The notes: generated by a model not told the origin, from the sequence alone. A DNA stretch of 64,000 bases from Cunninghamia lanceolata (GCA_027924645.1 BSBN01000494.1:258001-322000), one strand, 5' to 3'. Positions 1-12,810 are shown, counted from the first letter of the stretch. Numbers and translations: made by a program.

Positions 1-300
1 CTACTTTATTTTTAGAGGAAATGGGGAGAAAATTCATGGATGATCGCTCGAAGGATGCTTTGCATGTTCAGAAAAGGCCTAAGGACAAAGGTGGGTCTAA
101 AGGGGATTGAAAGAAAGTGAAAGATAGGTCCAAGTCAAAAGGATTTTCCAAAACTCCTAGGAAGAGTAAAGTGTCGAAATTGTGGGAAGAGAGGACATGT
201 GAAGAAGGAATGCATAAGAGAAAAAACCCTATCATGATTCCTCCATAGAAAATTCTTTTGATCATAGTGATAATGATGCATTGTTTATTTTTTCTAATAC
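1..300 (+). pseudogene. gag: copia gag C-terminus with CCHC zinc knuckle
   Basis: At 172-213 the translation is CRNCGKRGHVKKEC, a canonical CX2CX4HX4C nucleocapsid knuckle, preceded by a lysine-rich stretch. In copia gag this knuckle binds RNA during packaging. The reading frame is broken by stops on both sides, so only a fragment is recognisable. It leads directly into the protease remnant. Confidence 0.8.
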
Positions 301-1826
301 TATTAGTGATGATACTTGGCTTATTGACTCAACTTGCATCTACTATATGACTCCCCACAAAGAGTTTCTTGTCATACAAAGCTTACAATAGAGAAGTTTT
401 CCTTGGTGACAACAATACACATCGAGTTGTTGGTAAGGGAAAGGTATAGTTTTGTTTAAGTGATAGGAGGGTGAAAACTCTCAATAATATTTTGCATATT
501 CTAAGACTTGTGAGAAACTTAATTTTTATATCCAAGTTGAATGATTCTTAAGTGCATGTGACATTTGATAAGTCTATTTGTAGGTTGGTGAGAGGAAATT
601 TGGTGGTACCTAGAGGCTTATGGTGTGGGACTTTGTTTAGGCTTGATGCCTCCATATTTTATAATATAGCCAATGAAACTAGCAATTCTAAAAATGCATG
701 TGGGTTGTGGCACTAATGTTTGGGCCACATTGGTGAAAAAGGTCTTCAAACCCTTATTAATAAATAGTGGTTGATGTTTTTTATGTTTACTCTAATGAGC
801 ATTTTTTTTATTTCATGAACGTTGTATGTTTGTAAAATAGAATAAAAGATCTTTTCCCTCTAGAAGCTATAAAGCTAATAGATTATTATAAATCATTCAT
901 TGGAATGTGTTTGGTCCAATGGATGTGGGTTCTATGGATAAATCTCAATATTATTTCAATTTTATTGATGATTTCTCTAGATAAACCTAGGTTTATTTTC
1001 TTCATTCCAAATATAAAGTTTTCTTTAAGTTTAAGGGATTTAAGGCACTTGTAGAGAAGTAAACATATAAGAAAATAAAGGTGTTGACTTCTGACAATGG
1101 TGGTGAATATTATTCTAGGGAATTCAATTATTTTTGTAAACATGAACATATTGTTTCATAGAAGACTACCCCCTATATGCCATAGTAAAAAAGAGGTTGC
1201 AAAGAGAATGAGCCAAACCTTAATGGAAAGAACTAGAAGTATGTTAAGTGCTACATAGTTAGATTGACGCTTTTGGGTAGAGGTTTTGAGTACTACTTAT
1301 TACTTGGTAAATCAATCTCCTTGTTCCACTGTTATTGAAAAAACACTTTATGAAGTGTAAATAGGTAACAAATTTTGTGTTTCACATTTAAGGGTATTTG
1401 GTTGTGAGGATTTCATTGATGTGCCTAAAGAAAAATAATCTAATTTGGATCTAAAAGCACAAAAATGCATTTTTATTGGTTACGGTGAAAATGTAAAAAG
1501 GTTATAAGCTTTGGAATCCACTAACCCAAAAAATAGTTTATCTTAGAGACGTGGTTTTTAAGGATATTAGAGCATTTTCAAGTCCTTCAAAACCAAAGGA
1601 AAAGAAGAAAGGAAAGTAATACATTTTGAGATTAAGATTGAAAAGTAGGAAGATGCACATGTTGAAGAACATAATGATGGATTGGAGGATGGAGAGGAAG
1701 AAGAGGATTTAGTTGAGATTTTTAAATAGGATGCTCATGTAGAGGAATAGGAAGAATCCATTACTCTACCCTTGAGATGATCCACTAGATGACAGAACCC
1801 AATTGATATAGGTATATTCCACCAAT
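301..1826 (+). pseudogene. pol: copia protease to integrase remnant, first copy
   Basis: The aspartic protease start is visible near 314-353 as WLIDST followed by YYMT, where the family usually has W-x-x-DSG-x-x-x-H-M-T. The glycine of the catalytic triplet is lost. The GAG-pre-integrase block with the GHIGEKGL motif lies near 718-755. The integrase core follows, with a TSDNGGEYYSREF segment near 1088-1125, and it ends in the acidic linker that usually precedes reverse transcriptase. Stops and frame changes are frequent. The linker runs into a second copy of the pre-integrase region at about 1827 instead of into reverse transcriptase. Confidence 0.8.
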
Positions 1827-3190
1827 GATAAGGGAAAGGTATAATTGTGTTTTAGTGATGGGAGAATGAAAACTCTCAATGGTGTTTTGCATATTTCAAG
1901 ACATGTGAGAAATCTTCTTTCTATATCCAATTTAAATGATTTTGGAGTGCATGAGAGATTTTAAAATTTTGGTTACAGGTTGGTCAAAGGAATCTTGTGG
2001 TAGTGAGATCTTATGGTGTGGGACTCTATTTTTTGCTTGATGCATCCACATTTTGTAATTATGTCAATGTATATAACACTTCTAAAAATGCATGTATGTT
2101 GTGGCACCAATGTTTTGTCAACAGTAGTGAAAAAGATCTTTAGACCATTATTAGTAAAAATATGGTTGATGAGTTTTCTAGTTATTCTAATGAGTTTGAT
2201 TATTGTGTTTAGAAATCATAATAGAGTTTCTTTTTCTATTGGAAATACTAGAGCAAAATGTGTTTAAGAAGCCATTCATTCGGATGTATTTGGTGTAGTG
2301 GATGTGGATTCTATTGGTAAATTGTTTTATTATGTTTTATTTATTGATTATTACTCAAGATACACTTGGGTTTATTCTCTTATCCATCTAAATCTAAAGT
2401 TTTCTCTAAGTTTGAGGATTTAAGAATTTGGTTGAGAAATAGTCAAATAGGAAGATAAGGCTTTGAGATCTAATAATGGAGGTAAATATTGCTCTAAGAA
2501 ATTTGATGACTTATATAGACATGTAGGTATTGTTTAGTAGAATTCTATTCCTTACACCTCACAATACAATTGGGTTGCAAAAAGGATGAACCAAGCTTGA
2601 TGCAAATGGATAGAAATATAATGAATGGTACATAGTAAGATTCATGCTTTTTGGTAGAGGTTGTGAATACTACCTGCTACTTGATTAACCAATCTCATTG
2701 TTTGTCTCTTTTTCATAAAACTCATTATTAGGTGTGGATATTTAATAAACATTCTATTACAAATTAAATGGTATTTGGTTGTGAGCCTTTTTTTCATGTG
2801 CCTAAGGAAAAGTGATCTAAGTTGGATCCCAAAGCTCAAAAATGCATCTTTGATGGATATGGTGAAAATGTTAAGGGTTACAAGATTTAAAATCCTCTAA
2901 TCTTAAAAATGATTTATTCTAAGGATGTGATTTTTAAGGAATGAGTATTTTTTTAATCTAGGACAACCAAAGGAAAAAGAAGGAAATAAAACAATGCATT
3001 TTGAGACTAAGGTTGAGAAGTAGGAAGATACACATGTTGAATAATAGAATGATGGATTAGAGGATGAAGAGGAAGAAGATAATTTAGGTGAGAGTTTGAA
3101 CAAGTTGAGCATTCAGAGTAATATGTAGGGTCTCATACTCCACCCTTGACACAATCTATGAGACAACAAAATCTAGTTGACACATATAGC
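430..3190 (+). repeat. Internal tandem duplication of pre-integrase to linker, unit about 1.38 kb
   Basis: Bases from about 430 (GTTGGTAAGGGAAAGGTATA) match bases from about 1827 (AATGATAAGGGAAAGGTATA). Similarity continues through the integrase and acidic linker to about 1810 and 3190 respectively. The copies differ by many substitutions and small indels, so the duplication is old, or the two parts came from different elements. Exact ends need an alignment. Confidence 0.7.
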
Positions 3191-4740
3191 CCACTAGATT
3201 TTCATTGTGTATTTGATTTATCATGTATTGATGATGAACCTAGATCTAATAGGGAATCTCTCTCTTTAGATGAGTAGGATTCTTAGATGGAGGCCATGTA
3301 GGAGAAGATGATGACCTTGTACAAATGTGACTCTTGGAATCTTGTGAGTTTGTATGAGGGAAGAAATCCCATCGGTTGTAGGTGGGTATTCAAGAATAAT
3401 TTCAGAGCATATGGAATGTTAGAGAGGTATAATGTTAGATTGGTGGCTAAGGGATACTCCTAGAGAGAGGGAGTTTGTTTTTATGAAATTTTATCTTTTG
3501 TTGCTAATTTTTTTCCATTTTATTTCTACTTTCTATTCTTCTTGCTTGTGATTCTAAAGTAGAGCAAATAGATGTTAAAATTGCTTTCTTGCATGAGGAT
3601 ATTGAAGAGGAAATTTACATGTGACTACCATATGGGTTTGAGGTAAAAGGGAAAAACAATTCGGTTTATAAGTTAAAATAGTCATTGTATGGTTTGAAAT
3701 AGTTGCCTTAGATGTGGTATTATAAGTTTGATGCTTTTGCATTGAAGTTGGATTTTCTTATAAGTGAAGAGGATCACTGTGTTTACATTAAAATTATTTA
3801 TGATCATATTGTAATTATTGTCTTGTATGTTGATGACATGTTTTATTAATAATAGCAAGGCAATGATTAGGGAACTTAAAACTCAACTTTCTAGTGCAAT
3901 TGACATGAAGGATTTAGAAGTAGAAAAAATTATCTTGGAAATGAAAATTAGTAGGGACTAATTTTATAAAAAAGATTTGGCTTAGTTAAAGTAAGTATGT
4001 TGACACTATTTTGTAGCAATTTTCTTTGCAATATTGTAAACCGGCGAGTATTCCTTTATCTATAGGCGCTAATCTTTTATTGGATATGTGTTCTAAGTCA
4101 AATGATGATTTTGAGGATATGTATAATGTGCCTTATACTAGTGTTGTTATCAACCTAACATATGCAATGGTTTGTACTAGATTAGATATTTCCCAAGCAA
4201 TGGGAGTTCGTAGCAAGTTAATTTATGTCGAACACTAGTAGACAACATTGGACTTATGTTAAGATGGTATTTAGATATTTATGAGGAATTTCTAATAGTT
4301 GCTTATTTTATCACGGTTTTAATGATGTGTGAAGGTTATTGGACATATTGAGATTTGTTTATGTAGATTAGGTAGGCAAATAAGATAGTCAAAAGTCCAC
4401 TACTGGCTACGTGTTTCCTCTATTTGTTAGTTGGATGAGTAAGAGGTAGCTTACTATTGATTTACCCACTACTAAAGTAGAGTATATGGATACTACACAT
4501 TCCTTTAAAGATGTGGTTTGGTTACAAAGACCATGTTCAGTAGTTGGATTGTTTGCAACGCAGTTTAAATTGGATGTGATAGTCAAAGTGTTATCTATTT
4601 GGCCATGAATCCCATGTACCATGATCATACAAAGCATATTGATGTTAAATATCACTTTGTTCATAATATGTTGGAGAGTGGTAAGGTCATGATTTTAAAA
4701 AGTTTAGGCTTTCGATAATGTTGTAGATTCACTTACAAAA
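1827..4740 (+). pseudogene. pol: copia integrase (second copy), reverse transcriptase and RNase H remnant
   Basis: After the second integrase copy, the reverse transcriptase start is visible near 3289-3470, with the motif GRNPIGCRWVFK. The catalytic YVDDM signature lies near 3829-3843. RNase H remains run from about 4400 to 4700, including SWMSKR, DSQS and a histidine-rich KHIDVKYHFVHN motif. TAG codons replace expected glutamines, for instance twice within the usual G-L-K-Q-S-P motif near 3695-3715. No frame is open for more than about 70 codons, so no active polymerase can be made. Confidence 0.85.
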
Positions 4741-4839
4741 CTAGTGAGCATAGATAAGTTCTATTAGTGCCATGGGCCTTGTATCCTGTACTTGATACAT
4801 TTTACATTTCCTAATTATGCCACTGTAATGTATAATATC

Positions 4840-4969
4840 AAGTGGGAGAATTTTAGTATTAATGTCATATTAACCTTTCAAATCCTATATACTAATGTTC
4901 CCATTCAAGGATGAATACATGAGACTAAACAAAGAAAAATAATTAGAAAAACCCTTATAAAGTGTTAAA
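4840..4969 (+). other. copia polypurine tract and 3' LTR stub
   Basis: AAGTGGGAGAA at 4840-4850 is the plus-strand primer motif typical of copia elements. The next bases, TTTTAGTATTAATG, resemble an LTR start with the usual TG changed to TT. Only about 120 bp look LTR-like before RNase H-like coding sequence of another type begins, so the LTR is truncated. The right limit is approximate. Confidence 0.55.
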
Positions 4970-5272
4970 TTAAACTTTATGGGGCATTGAAGGTAATCCA
5001 ATTTTGGCAAATGCTAGTTGTGTGATTGGATATTTACATGGTTATTTTTTTGCTAGGTCGTTCTCAATTGTTGGGTATTACCACAAATAACATGGTAGAA
5101 TGGTCAACCTGTTTTGTTAGGCTGCAAGCTACTATAAGAGAAAGGTACAAGGAAATTTGATTTGAAGGGGACTCACAAATTGTAGTGAATACAATAAAAA
5201 AAGGTTCTCATCTAAATTGGAAATTAAAATAGATGTTGGAAGAAGTCTTGTTGGGGGTAAGGAAGTTGGACT
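4970..5272 (+). pseudogene. RNase H-like domain, N-terminal part, split by retrotransposon
   Basis: Translation shows a GNP motif near the start, then TTNNMVEWSTC and FEGDSQIVVN. These match the RVT_3-type RNase H fold found at the end of plant LINEs and in some host RNase H-like genes. There is a frameshift near 5058 and stops at 5158 and 5230. The domain stops abruptly at GGACT (5268-5272), where the 15.7-kb element is inserted, and resumes at 21009. A LINE tail is the likeliest source, but a host gene fragment is possible. Confidence 0.6.
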
Positions 5273-6802
5273 TGTTGGCAAGAGACACTACTCCGATATG
5301 GATCTGAATGTTGTCATTGATGGAAACAAGGCTTAGAGATCCTATCACCATGACAGGAAGAGATATCTATGGAAGAACATGTTAGATTCCAGGTCCAGTT
5401 GACATAAAATGGCTAAGTATGGAAGGTATGCTGAGTGGAAGACAGTAAGTCATCTAGTATGCCTCAGCAATTGAAGACTTGCAGATGCGGTTTAGGTATG
5501 ATGTTAGTTGGTGTTTGATAGTGTTATGCCTTAGAGATTAAGTCCTGATCCTCTCTGGAAGTCATCTTGAAGAATTGTCTAAGTCTGGGTAAGCAAAGGT
5601 ATAGCAAGAACAGTGAACAAGACATAGTACAGAGGTCTACATTCCTCCGCAAATAAGTATTTTGTTATGCAACTATAAGGTGTTGTAAACACTTGTATGA
5701 AGTATCTTATTCTAGAGTTAGGAGATCTGAAGTTCACTGGAAGGTTAGCTACAAGATGTTAAGTATTAGCATAGTGTCTAACAGAGACAGAGTCTGAGTT
5801 CTGATGGTCTGCATTTCTCCGCAAGATGATATGATGCCTTGCAGTTCTAAGGGTAAGATTGTGAATGTGTAAAGAGTCCTTGATATGATCTTGGAAGTGT
5901 TTTGAGATCCTCAGTAAAAGTTGTAAGTTAGTAGATGAAGTTGTTAAGCATACTCTTAAGGAAGAGGCCGACAAGTATATAAATCATTGTGCGGAGAAGA
6001 GTTAATGTTTGGAGGATTTATGTAAGTAATTTAATGATTAGAGACAACCTATATGAACATGCTTGGGAGACGATTTGGGTCCATACGACACATTGTGCAT
6101 TGGATTGAGCAACAAGGTACATCTTTTTATGTACACATTTAACTTCTTGGATGCTGACTTGATTATGGATTAAATCATGAGGAAGATATATATAAGAGTG
6201 ATGACCTTTGGTTGTGGTGTGTGGAAGAGTGTGTGTGTGGTGCAAGCATGCGAATAGAAGAGTAGAATTAGAAGAGAAGCAACGATGAAGACTTGTGATT
6301 TAGAATTTAGTTGCTAAATGACTGCACCCTAGCATAGTGGCAGATGCTTAAGAAGTATTCAGTTATCATATGTGATCAAATTGGAAGCAAGATTTTGTCA
6401 TCAAGGCAGTAAGCCTTCAATAGGGTTTAACATCCCTCAGGGTTTAACATCCCTCATTGTAATCTTGCTAGGTTTAGGGTTGAGGTAGTGATCCTACTAA
6501 ATCTAGTTGTACTTCATGGCAATAAGCTAGCATGTTCTAGGCCCGTGGAGTGACCAAGCCTAAACATCATTTCTATAAAGATTGCAATATATTTATGAGA
6601 GCTAATCCTCTTCGTGGTTTTTCTTGTTTTGGGTTTTCCACGTAAAATCTTGGTGTTATGTGTCATGATTTTGTGGATGCTATTGATTTGTATATTATGC
6701 TTCTATTTGATTAATCCTTTGAAATGGTTAAAAGTAAAAGTGAAAGAATTTTTTTATAGAACACTGATTCACCCCCCCTCTTAGTGTTCCTGACAATCAA
6801 CA
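5273..6802 (+). repeat. 5' LTR of outer element
   Basis: It begins TGTTGGCAAGAGACAC and ends CTGACAATCAACA, giving TG...CA termini with a short TGTTG/CAACA inverted repeat. It is 1530 bp long. The primer site lies two bases downstream. A TATA box at 6187-6196 suggests that transcription starts in the last ~600 bp. Confidence 0.9.
6187..6196 (+). promoter_or_regulatory. TATA box of outer LTR promoter
   Basis: TATATATAAG in the 5' LTR is conserved at 20410-20419 in the 3' LTR, as expected of the LTR's RNA polymerase II core promoter. Confidence 0.5.
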
Positions 6803-6804
6803 AT

Positions 6805-6816
6805 TGGTATCAGAGC
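6805..6816 (+). other. Primer binding site, initiator tRNA-Met
   Basis: TGGTATCAGAGC is the standard plant copia primer site, complementary to the 3' end of initiator tRNA-Met. It lies two bases after the LTR end. Confidence 0.92.
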
Positions 6817-6864
6817 GAGGTTCATTTGAAAAAGTTTAACAACTTAAGGAAGATCTAGGATAGT

Positions 6865-8137
6865 ATGATCATGGTAGCAAGAAGGTATGGAGATTATGAG
6901 AGATATAGCCAACTAGATGCAGCTCTTATGGATCTTGAAAATTATGAAGTAGAGGTCAAGGATCTGAAAGAACAATTGCAACAAGCCAATAAATGCATCT
7001 TGAAGCTGAAAGAGCAAGTGAAGAAATTCAAAGACAAATACAAAGAAGTCAATGACCAATTGTTATCAGCAAATGAAGCCCTAAATAATTTGAAAGCATA
7101 AATTACAGAAAGAACAAGAGTAGAAGATGATCTAAATCTGATTAAGAAAAATAGATCAGAAGATTGTGCAAAACTAAAAAAAGAGATTTTAAGCTTAAAA
7201 ACAGATTTGGAAAAACCCAGAATTTTTGAAGAAAAATTTAAGATAAGTACTGCAAAGCTTGATGAAATGATTGCTAGCTAGAAGAGTGTTGATGACAAAC
7301 CTAGTTTGGGATTTGAGAAAGGAGAAAGTTCAAACTCTGGTTAAATAAGCACCGAGTCAAGGCAAAACAAAGGATACCAGTTTAGAAATCAAAGAAGAAG
7401 ACCTAGAAGATCTCTGGTCAGACAACCAAATTCTCAAAGGTACCCATGTTTCAATGGTTATTGTAATTCATACAATAAGTTTGGTCATAGGGTTACTCAG
7501 TGTAGAAGTAGAATGAATCAAAAGACTCCATTATTCTCTGGTTAGTGTTTCAATTGCAAGAAAATTGGTCATAGAGAAAATGAATGTAGAAATCAGATCA
7601 AGAATGAACAATCATTCAAAGGTAAATGCTTCACTTGCAATATAACTGGTCATAAAGCTGTTGTATGCATAAGTAAAGTAAGTCAGAACTCTATTAGGTG
7701 CAATGCTTGCTATAAAATGGGACACAGATCAAATGAATGTAGAAGCTCTGTAGGAACTAACTTTCAAAATTCAAGGAACAACCAACCATTTAATGGAAAA
7801 TGTTTTGCATGCAATAAATTTGGACATGTTGAAAGATTTTGCAAAAGAAGAAATGTGAAGAGAAATCACTATTCTGAACAAAGGAAAACATAGCAGAGAA
7901 ATGATAAAGGAAAAGAGAAAGTTGATCTAGTTGAAATGAAGAAAGAAATGACCAAGGTATGGATCAAGAAAGAAGTAATAGAAGTCAAGGATCAATCCGC
8001 ACCAGTATACAGTGCAGATACTTCCTCCAGGAAGTAAATCAAGAGATCTGGCTCAGGGGAAGTAGTGTTGAAAAATTCAAAACCCCCAACCAAAATGTGG
8101 ATGCCAGATTCAGGCATGAAGATGTATAATGGAATCT
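6865..8137 (+). pseudogene. gag: Sirevirus-like gag with coiled coil and five CCHC knuckles
   Basis: One frame starts at the ATG at 6865, 49 bases after the primer site. It reads through in-frame stops at 7099, about 7279 and others. The first ~140 residues are rich in E, K and L in heptad-like spacing, suggesting a coiled coil. Five knuckle-like motifs follow between about 7450 and 7850. The first has lost one cysteine (CNSYNKFGHRVTQC). The others read CFNCKKIGHRENEC, CFTCNITGHKAVVC, CNACYKMGHRSNEC and CFACNKFGHVERFC. The frame ends soon after a W-M-P-DSG motif near 8098-8113, which resembles a copia protease start. The inner element has a homologous gag with four knuckles. Confidence 0.8.
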
Positions 8138-8487
8138 GATGTGACACACCTCTTAGAGGAAAAAGCGGAAGAAAAAGGGTCAATACGGCATACTGTGGAG
8201 CAAACCTAATCGACTGTGTTCTATAGTGAAAGGTTTTGGCATCTTTTTGGAAATGAGCATTTATGATGACTAGGTCAAGCCATGCGGAGGATAAAAGGGA
8301 ACTTGTTTGATTTCAAAATCACTTTGCATGCAAAACCATCAAGTATAAAAGGAGATCAGATTAGACTTTGAGCTATAACAATCAAGAATTGAAGGGCCTA
8401 GAGAATTTTGAAAAAAGGAAACCCTAATTTGGCGGTACAAGGTAATTTCATTTAGAACCTTCTTGTGAATCTGTTAAAAATTCTGAA

Positions 8488-11400
8488 ATGGCATCACCAC
8501 AAGTTGTTGATATTACTGAGCGAGCACAACCAAAATTCAAAAAACACCCATTCAAATCAACTGAAGTCGATCCATTAGGTGCATTCTCAAGTGTTCCTCA
8601 TGGAGTCATGCATGCAAAAGATGTTAGGGCGTATATCCATGTTGCCCTAGAGGAATTTGGTGATAGCAGGTTTATTGATCTCTACACAAAACACTTGAGT
8701 AATGAAAATCTTGAACTGAAGAATGAATATCTAGCATTAGAAGAAAAGAAATTTATTCAGTACTTGAATTTCCCAATGTTTATGGAAGATGAATGGGTTT
8801 GGTATGTGTTAAGAAGGATTCATGATGAATTCATATGGCTTGAAAGACCTTTCAAGATTACAAAAGATGCTATTAGGGTGGTTACTGGATTATGCTCTAC
8901 CAAACCAGTACCTCTATTGAAAACTATAAAGAATGATACAATAATTATGGCTACTGGAGTGAAATTTGATAAGAGAGCTTTGACAATAAATGATATTGAG
9001 GATCATGCCATGAGATTTGTCTCAATGGTATTGGGGTACAAAGTTTATTTCACAAACCAGGAGAACTCTATTTCAGGCACAGCCATTTACACAACCTATC
9101 AAATGATTAAGGAAAATTTAGATTATGACATATGTGAATTGCTTTGACAGCAAGTAATGGATAACTTGAAGAAGACATAAGAAGGTAAATACCCCTTTAA
9201 ATTTGGCACACTGATCATGTGTTTATTTTTCTATTTTATGAAAGAATTGCCTGGTATGAAGAACCTATTCTGGACCAATGATAAACCTGTCGCAGTTCAA
9301 ATTAGAAATTTGTTGAGTAGCATAGGCACCATTGATGCATAGATTGCAGCCCTATGGGGCTATTTCAAGAGTTTCCAAAGATTAATGCAATCCAGAGAAA
9401 GGATTCCAAAAATAGTGGTTGAAAAATACAAGGATACAATCTCCTTCATTGTGACAAAAGATTAGTGTTTGATGGAGGTTGTTGAGCCCAGAATGGTCTA
9501 GGTTATGCCTATGGGATATGAGGTAGATAGAGCTGTATTGGAAAACTATGTTGAATAAATGCTAAGCAAACCCAAAGATCCCAAGGAAGAAAGATTTGGG
9601 ACTTATGATGAATTGCATGCCAAAATTCATGTTAAAGTAAGAAAACCTGAAATCTCTAGGAAAATGAGGAAAGTGGCAAAAGAAATTGCCATAAAAGATG
9701 ACTTTACAAAAGAAGAAGTGGCAAAAGCAAGGGAAAAGGCACAAGCCATCAAGGAAGCAGAAGAAAAGAGAAAAGGTGAATCGTCTAGGGCTCCGAAAGA
9801 ACACAAAGATGAGTTAGAAAAGCCAGAGAAGGAAAAAAGAAAAACCAAAGCTTCCACTTCTGCTGAAGCCTCATCCACTCCATCCGGTCCCACACCATTT
9901 GCAAATGTGGAAAATCCTACCACCAGCTCCAAAAGAATGAAGACTAAAGCCAAGAGAATGCATGCAAGAATAATAGTTACTGAAGAAGAGACATAATCAG
10001 ATAAGGAGGTAAAGAAAATGAAAGTTGATGCTACTAAAGAATCCAAAAGTAGCAAGGAGAAGTCAACAGGAAGGAAGACACCCAGAAAAAGACAGGAAGA
10101 AAATGAGTCTCATGCAACACTAAAGATTGAAGATGTATTAAGGTATGTCACTGTTGATGGTAACTTGAAACCTGTGGTTGAGTTTTATGATGATTACAAT
10201 GATGCTGACAAGGGGATTTTGGAAGAAGCTATTGTAGAGTATCTGAATGTACACAATAGAGCCCTCATTGAGATCATTGGTGATCTCCTAGATACCTTGG
10301 GCAGTATTCTATCAGTCAGGAAGGAAACTGCTATCACTAAAGATGTTGAGCTCAGAGAACACACGCTGATAACATTATGTCTAGATATCACTCTAGAAGA
10401 GAAAAGAAGAATCTCCAAGGCACTTAACAATGAGTTCAAGTCAAAGAAAAGAATGAATGCATTAATGATAGGAGAAGTTGACAAGGTTGTCAAGGAAACA
10501 GAGGAAATTATTTTTGGACATCCTAAAGAAACATAATATTTCCACCATCTATGATAGTAAAGAAACAAAAGATGAAGACTCATTTCTACTAGAGACAAGC
10601 CTTGATCAAGGACCAGAATGGAGTGATCAAGCTACTGACACAAACACATTGAATATAGGCAGAATTGAAACGAATCTATTCCATGAGCAACAAGATGAGG
10701 ATGCAGAAGATAGGGAACAATTGAGGAGCCCTACACCAGAACAAAACAAAGATCAACATGAGAATATAGACATAGACCCTCTGGGTCAAAATTGAGAAAT
10801 GTCAGAGAGGGCAAGAGACACTGTGGATGTCTTTGACAGGCAACACATTACAGAAGAGTTTGAACTTCCTCAAGGTCCAATCAACTTGGCCTCATTGTCA
10901 CCCTTCCAAAAGTTCAAGCTAGTATCTATGGTTCAGGCCAAGGCATAGGAAGAGTTGTTATGATCACATGGTCATGATAACAAACTAATCAATGAAGCAT
11001 CCACTGTCTTGAAAAGTTGTTGCCATCATTTCAAAGGGATATCTCATTATCCCCTGCTGACCATCTCAAGAAGCTATTAAATTCTGTAAGTATACATTTT
11101 AAATCTTTTAAAAAATCTGCAAAAGTAAAAGTGAGGAAATAAATTGATGATAGAAGACTAGTTGAGTTGAAGAGCATGATAGATCAAGACAAAGTTTTGT
11201 TAGATAATGGAATTAAGAAAGTGCCATTGAAGAAGCCAGAAAAATATACAAATTTTGTTTATCTTGGCCAAAGATCACAAAGGAACTAGAAGATAAAATC
11301 AAAGACTTGGAACTCAAACTGATAAAAATATCTGAGATATATAATCTAGCAGCTGAGTCAATAAATGCCAAAGAAACACAAGTTGTACCCATAATGATCT

Positions 11401-11676
11401 AAATACTCTGATGAAGAAGGGAGAAATCAAAGACATGTTGTGCCAGCTGAAAGGACTGATAAGTCCAAAAATTAATTCCATGACCAATTTGGTAGATGAG
11501 GCCTTGAAATATCAAGCACTAATTGATACACCATTAGATGTCTAGAAGGCAGAGAAGCTAGTATTTTTTATGAATGGTCACATCCACACTCTAGAAAGCG
11601 CAAAAAATAGATGGAATGGAGAGATAGCTCTAATAAAGACTATCTATAGTGACTTTTTACCTTCAAAAACAAATTA
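8488..11676 (+). pseudogene. Unknown ORF2 of outer Sirevirus-like element
   Basis: I do not recognise this protein. The start ATG at 8488 matches the start of the inner copy, and the first 219 codons are open to the stop at 9145. The same frame then continues with scattered stops to 10536. Homology to the inner copy moves to another frame from about 10480 and fades by about 11676. The N-terminal ~300 residues look globular, with motifs DEFIWL, TKDAIRVVTGL and AIYTTYQM. The later half is rich in K, E, S and T and probably disordered. The ORF sits where pol would lie, or where the Sirevirus envelope-like ORF lies after pol. It could be an envelope-like, capsid-like or captured gene. Confidence 0.65.
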
Positions 11677-11688
11677 AGATGAAGATTG

Positions 11689-12808
11689 TGTTGGCAAGAG
11701 ACACTACAAGGCATGTCATGTGTTGTCATTGATGGAAACTAAGTCCATTCCACACATCCGCAGTGTAGTATCAGATCATACCAAAAGTTGGTTCCAAAAT
11801 TTGTCTAGTCCGGATAGACAGGAATAGGGTATATGGCAAAGTTTAGTATTTTGGTCAGCGGATCTCTCCAGTTAATCATTGTGTGTTGTGAATCTGAGGG
11901 AGTGTAGAGGAATGTCAGGACAATCTAAATCCAAGATTTCAGCCTTTGGTGACAAAGGGATTAAAAGTTATGAGCATCTGAGTACCAGGTCCTAATATGA
12001 GAGAACAATTTAGTGAAGAACATGCCGACTTGTGTTAGATCCTTGTGCGGATCTAGTAGAAGTGTTTTGGTGAGTTGTGTATGGGATATAATGTTAGTGG
12101 CTAACATGTATGGTGATTTGCAAGTGTTATTTCTGGTACGCATCAATACTAGTGTATGATTTTAGCCGACAGAACAAAGTACTTGTATTGTTTGTTAAGT
12201 TCTTCATAAGGCCAACATAAAAGTGATTGAATTACTTGAGGTGGATATATATAGCCGATGGATTCGAGTGTATTGTGCAATGTTGTTGTGCGAATATGGA
12301 GTAAGTGCAAAAAGAGTAGATAAGAAGTGCAAAAGAGAAGAGATCTAAGGTCCAGATTATGGTAGAGTAGTAAATAGGGTAGAGTAAAGATGAAATGTGT
12401 AAAATCAGTATTCTGTGCTTAACTGAAACTAAATTCTTGCATTGGTAGATGCTATTCATCAATTCAAACAATATGTAATCCATTTGCAATTATTTTTATA
12501 GGCAGTGAGCCTCTTTTTGAGTAGTGAGCTCGAAGGCATGTGCCTTCCCCTTTTGTAATACTTTTAATAGGGTATAATCTTTGTGGGTTAACCCCCACCA
12601 TGGTTTTTCCCTTAACCAGGTTTCAACATCAAAAATCTTGGTGTCAAGTGTGATTCATTTGTTTCTACTCATGTGTTGTTGATTCATGCTTTAATGTTTT
12701 CATCATTAATCTGGTTTGAATAGAAAAGAAGAATTAATTGCTGCAAGTATTAAGCTTTTAAGACAATTGATTCAACCCCCCTCTCAGTTGTTTTCCCTAA
12801 TTCCAACA
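11689..12808 (+). repeat. 5' LTR of inner element
   Basis: It begins TGTTGGCAAGAGACAC and ends CCTAATTCCAACA, 1120 bp. The first 15 bases are shared with the outer LTR; most of the rest is not. By eye it differs from its 3' partner at roughly 55 of ~650 compared bases, mostly transitions. Confidence 0.9.
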
Positions 12809-12810
12809 AT

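Larger units (their letters stand above)
1..4969 (+). mobile_element. Decayed Ty1/copia retrotransposon, 5' end outside window
   Basis: Plus-strand remains run in the Ty1/copia order: gag CCHC knuckle, protease, integrase, reverse transcriptase, RNase H, polypurine tract, then a stub of 3' LTR. The order integrase before reverse transcriptase defines Ty1/copia. All coding parts are full of stops, many of them TAG where glutamine is expected, and frameshifts. The pre-integrase and integrase section is present twice in tandem. The 5' LTR and most of gag lie upstream of the window. The element is dead. Confidence 0.9.

Noticed and set aside
6018..6245. 75-codon minus ORF repeated at 20241-20468
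   Set aside because: Both lie at the same place in the outer LTR pair. Conservation is explained by LTR identity, and it opposes the LTR promoter.
9562..10598. Minus-strand ORFs of 80-142 codons
   Set aside because: They are shadows of the K/E-rich ORF2 on the plus strand, giving F/S/L-rich nonsense proteins. The same holds for 13388-13789, 15695-16189 and 16202-16579.
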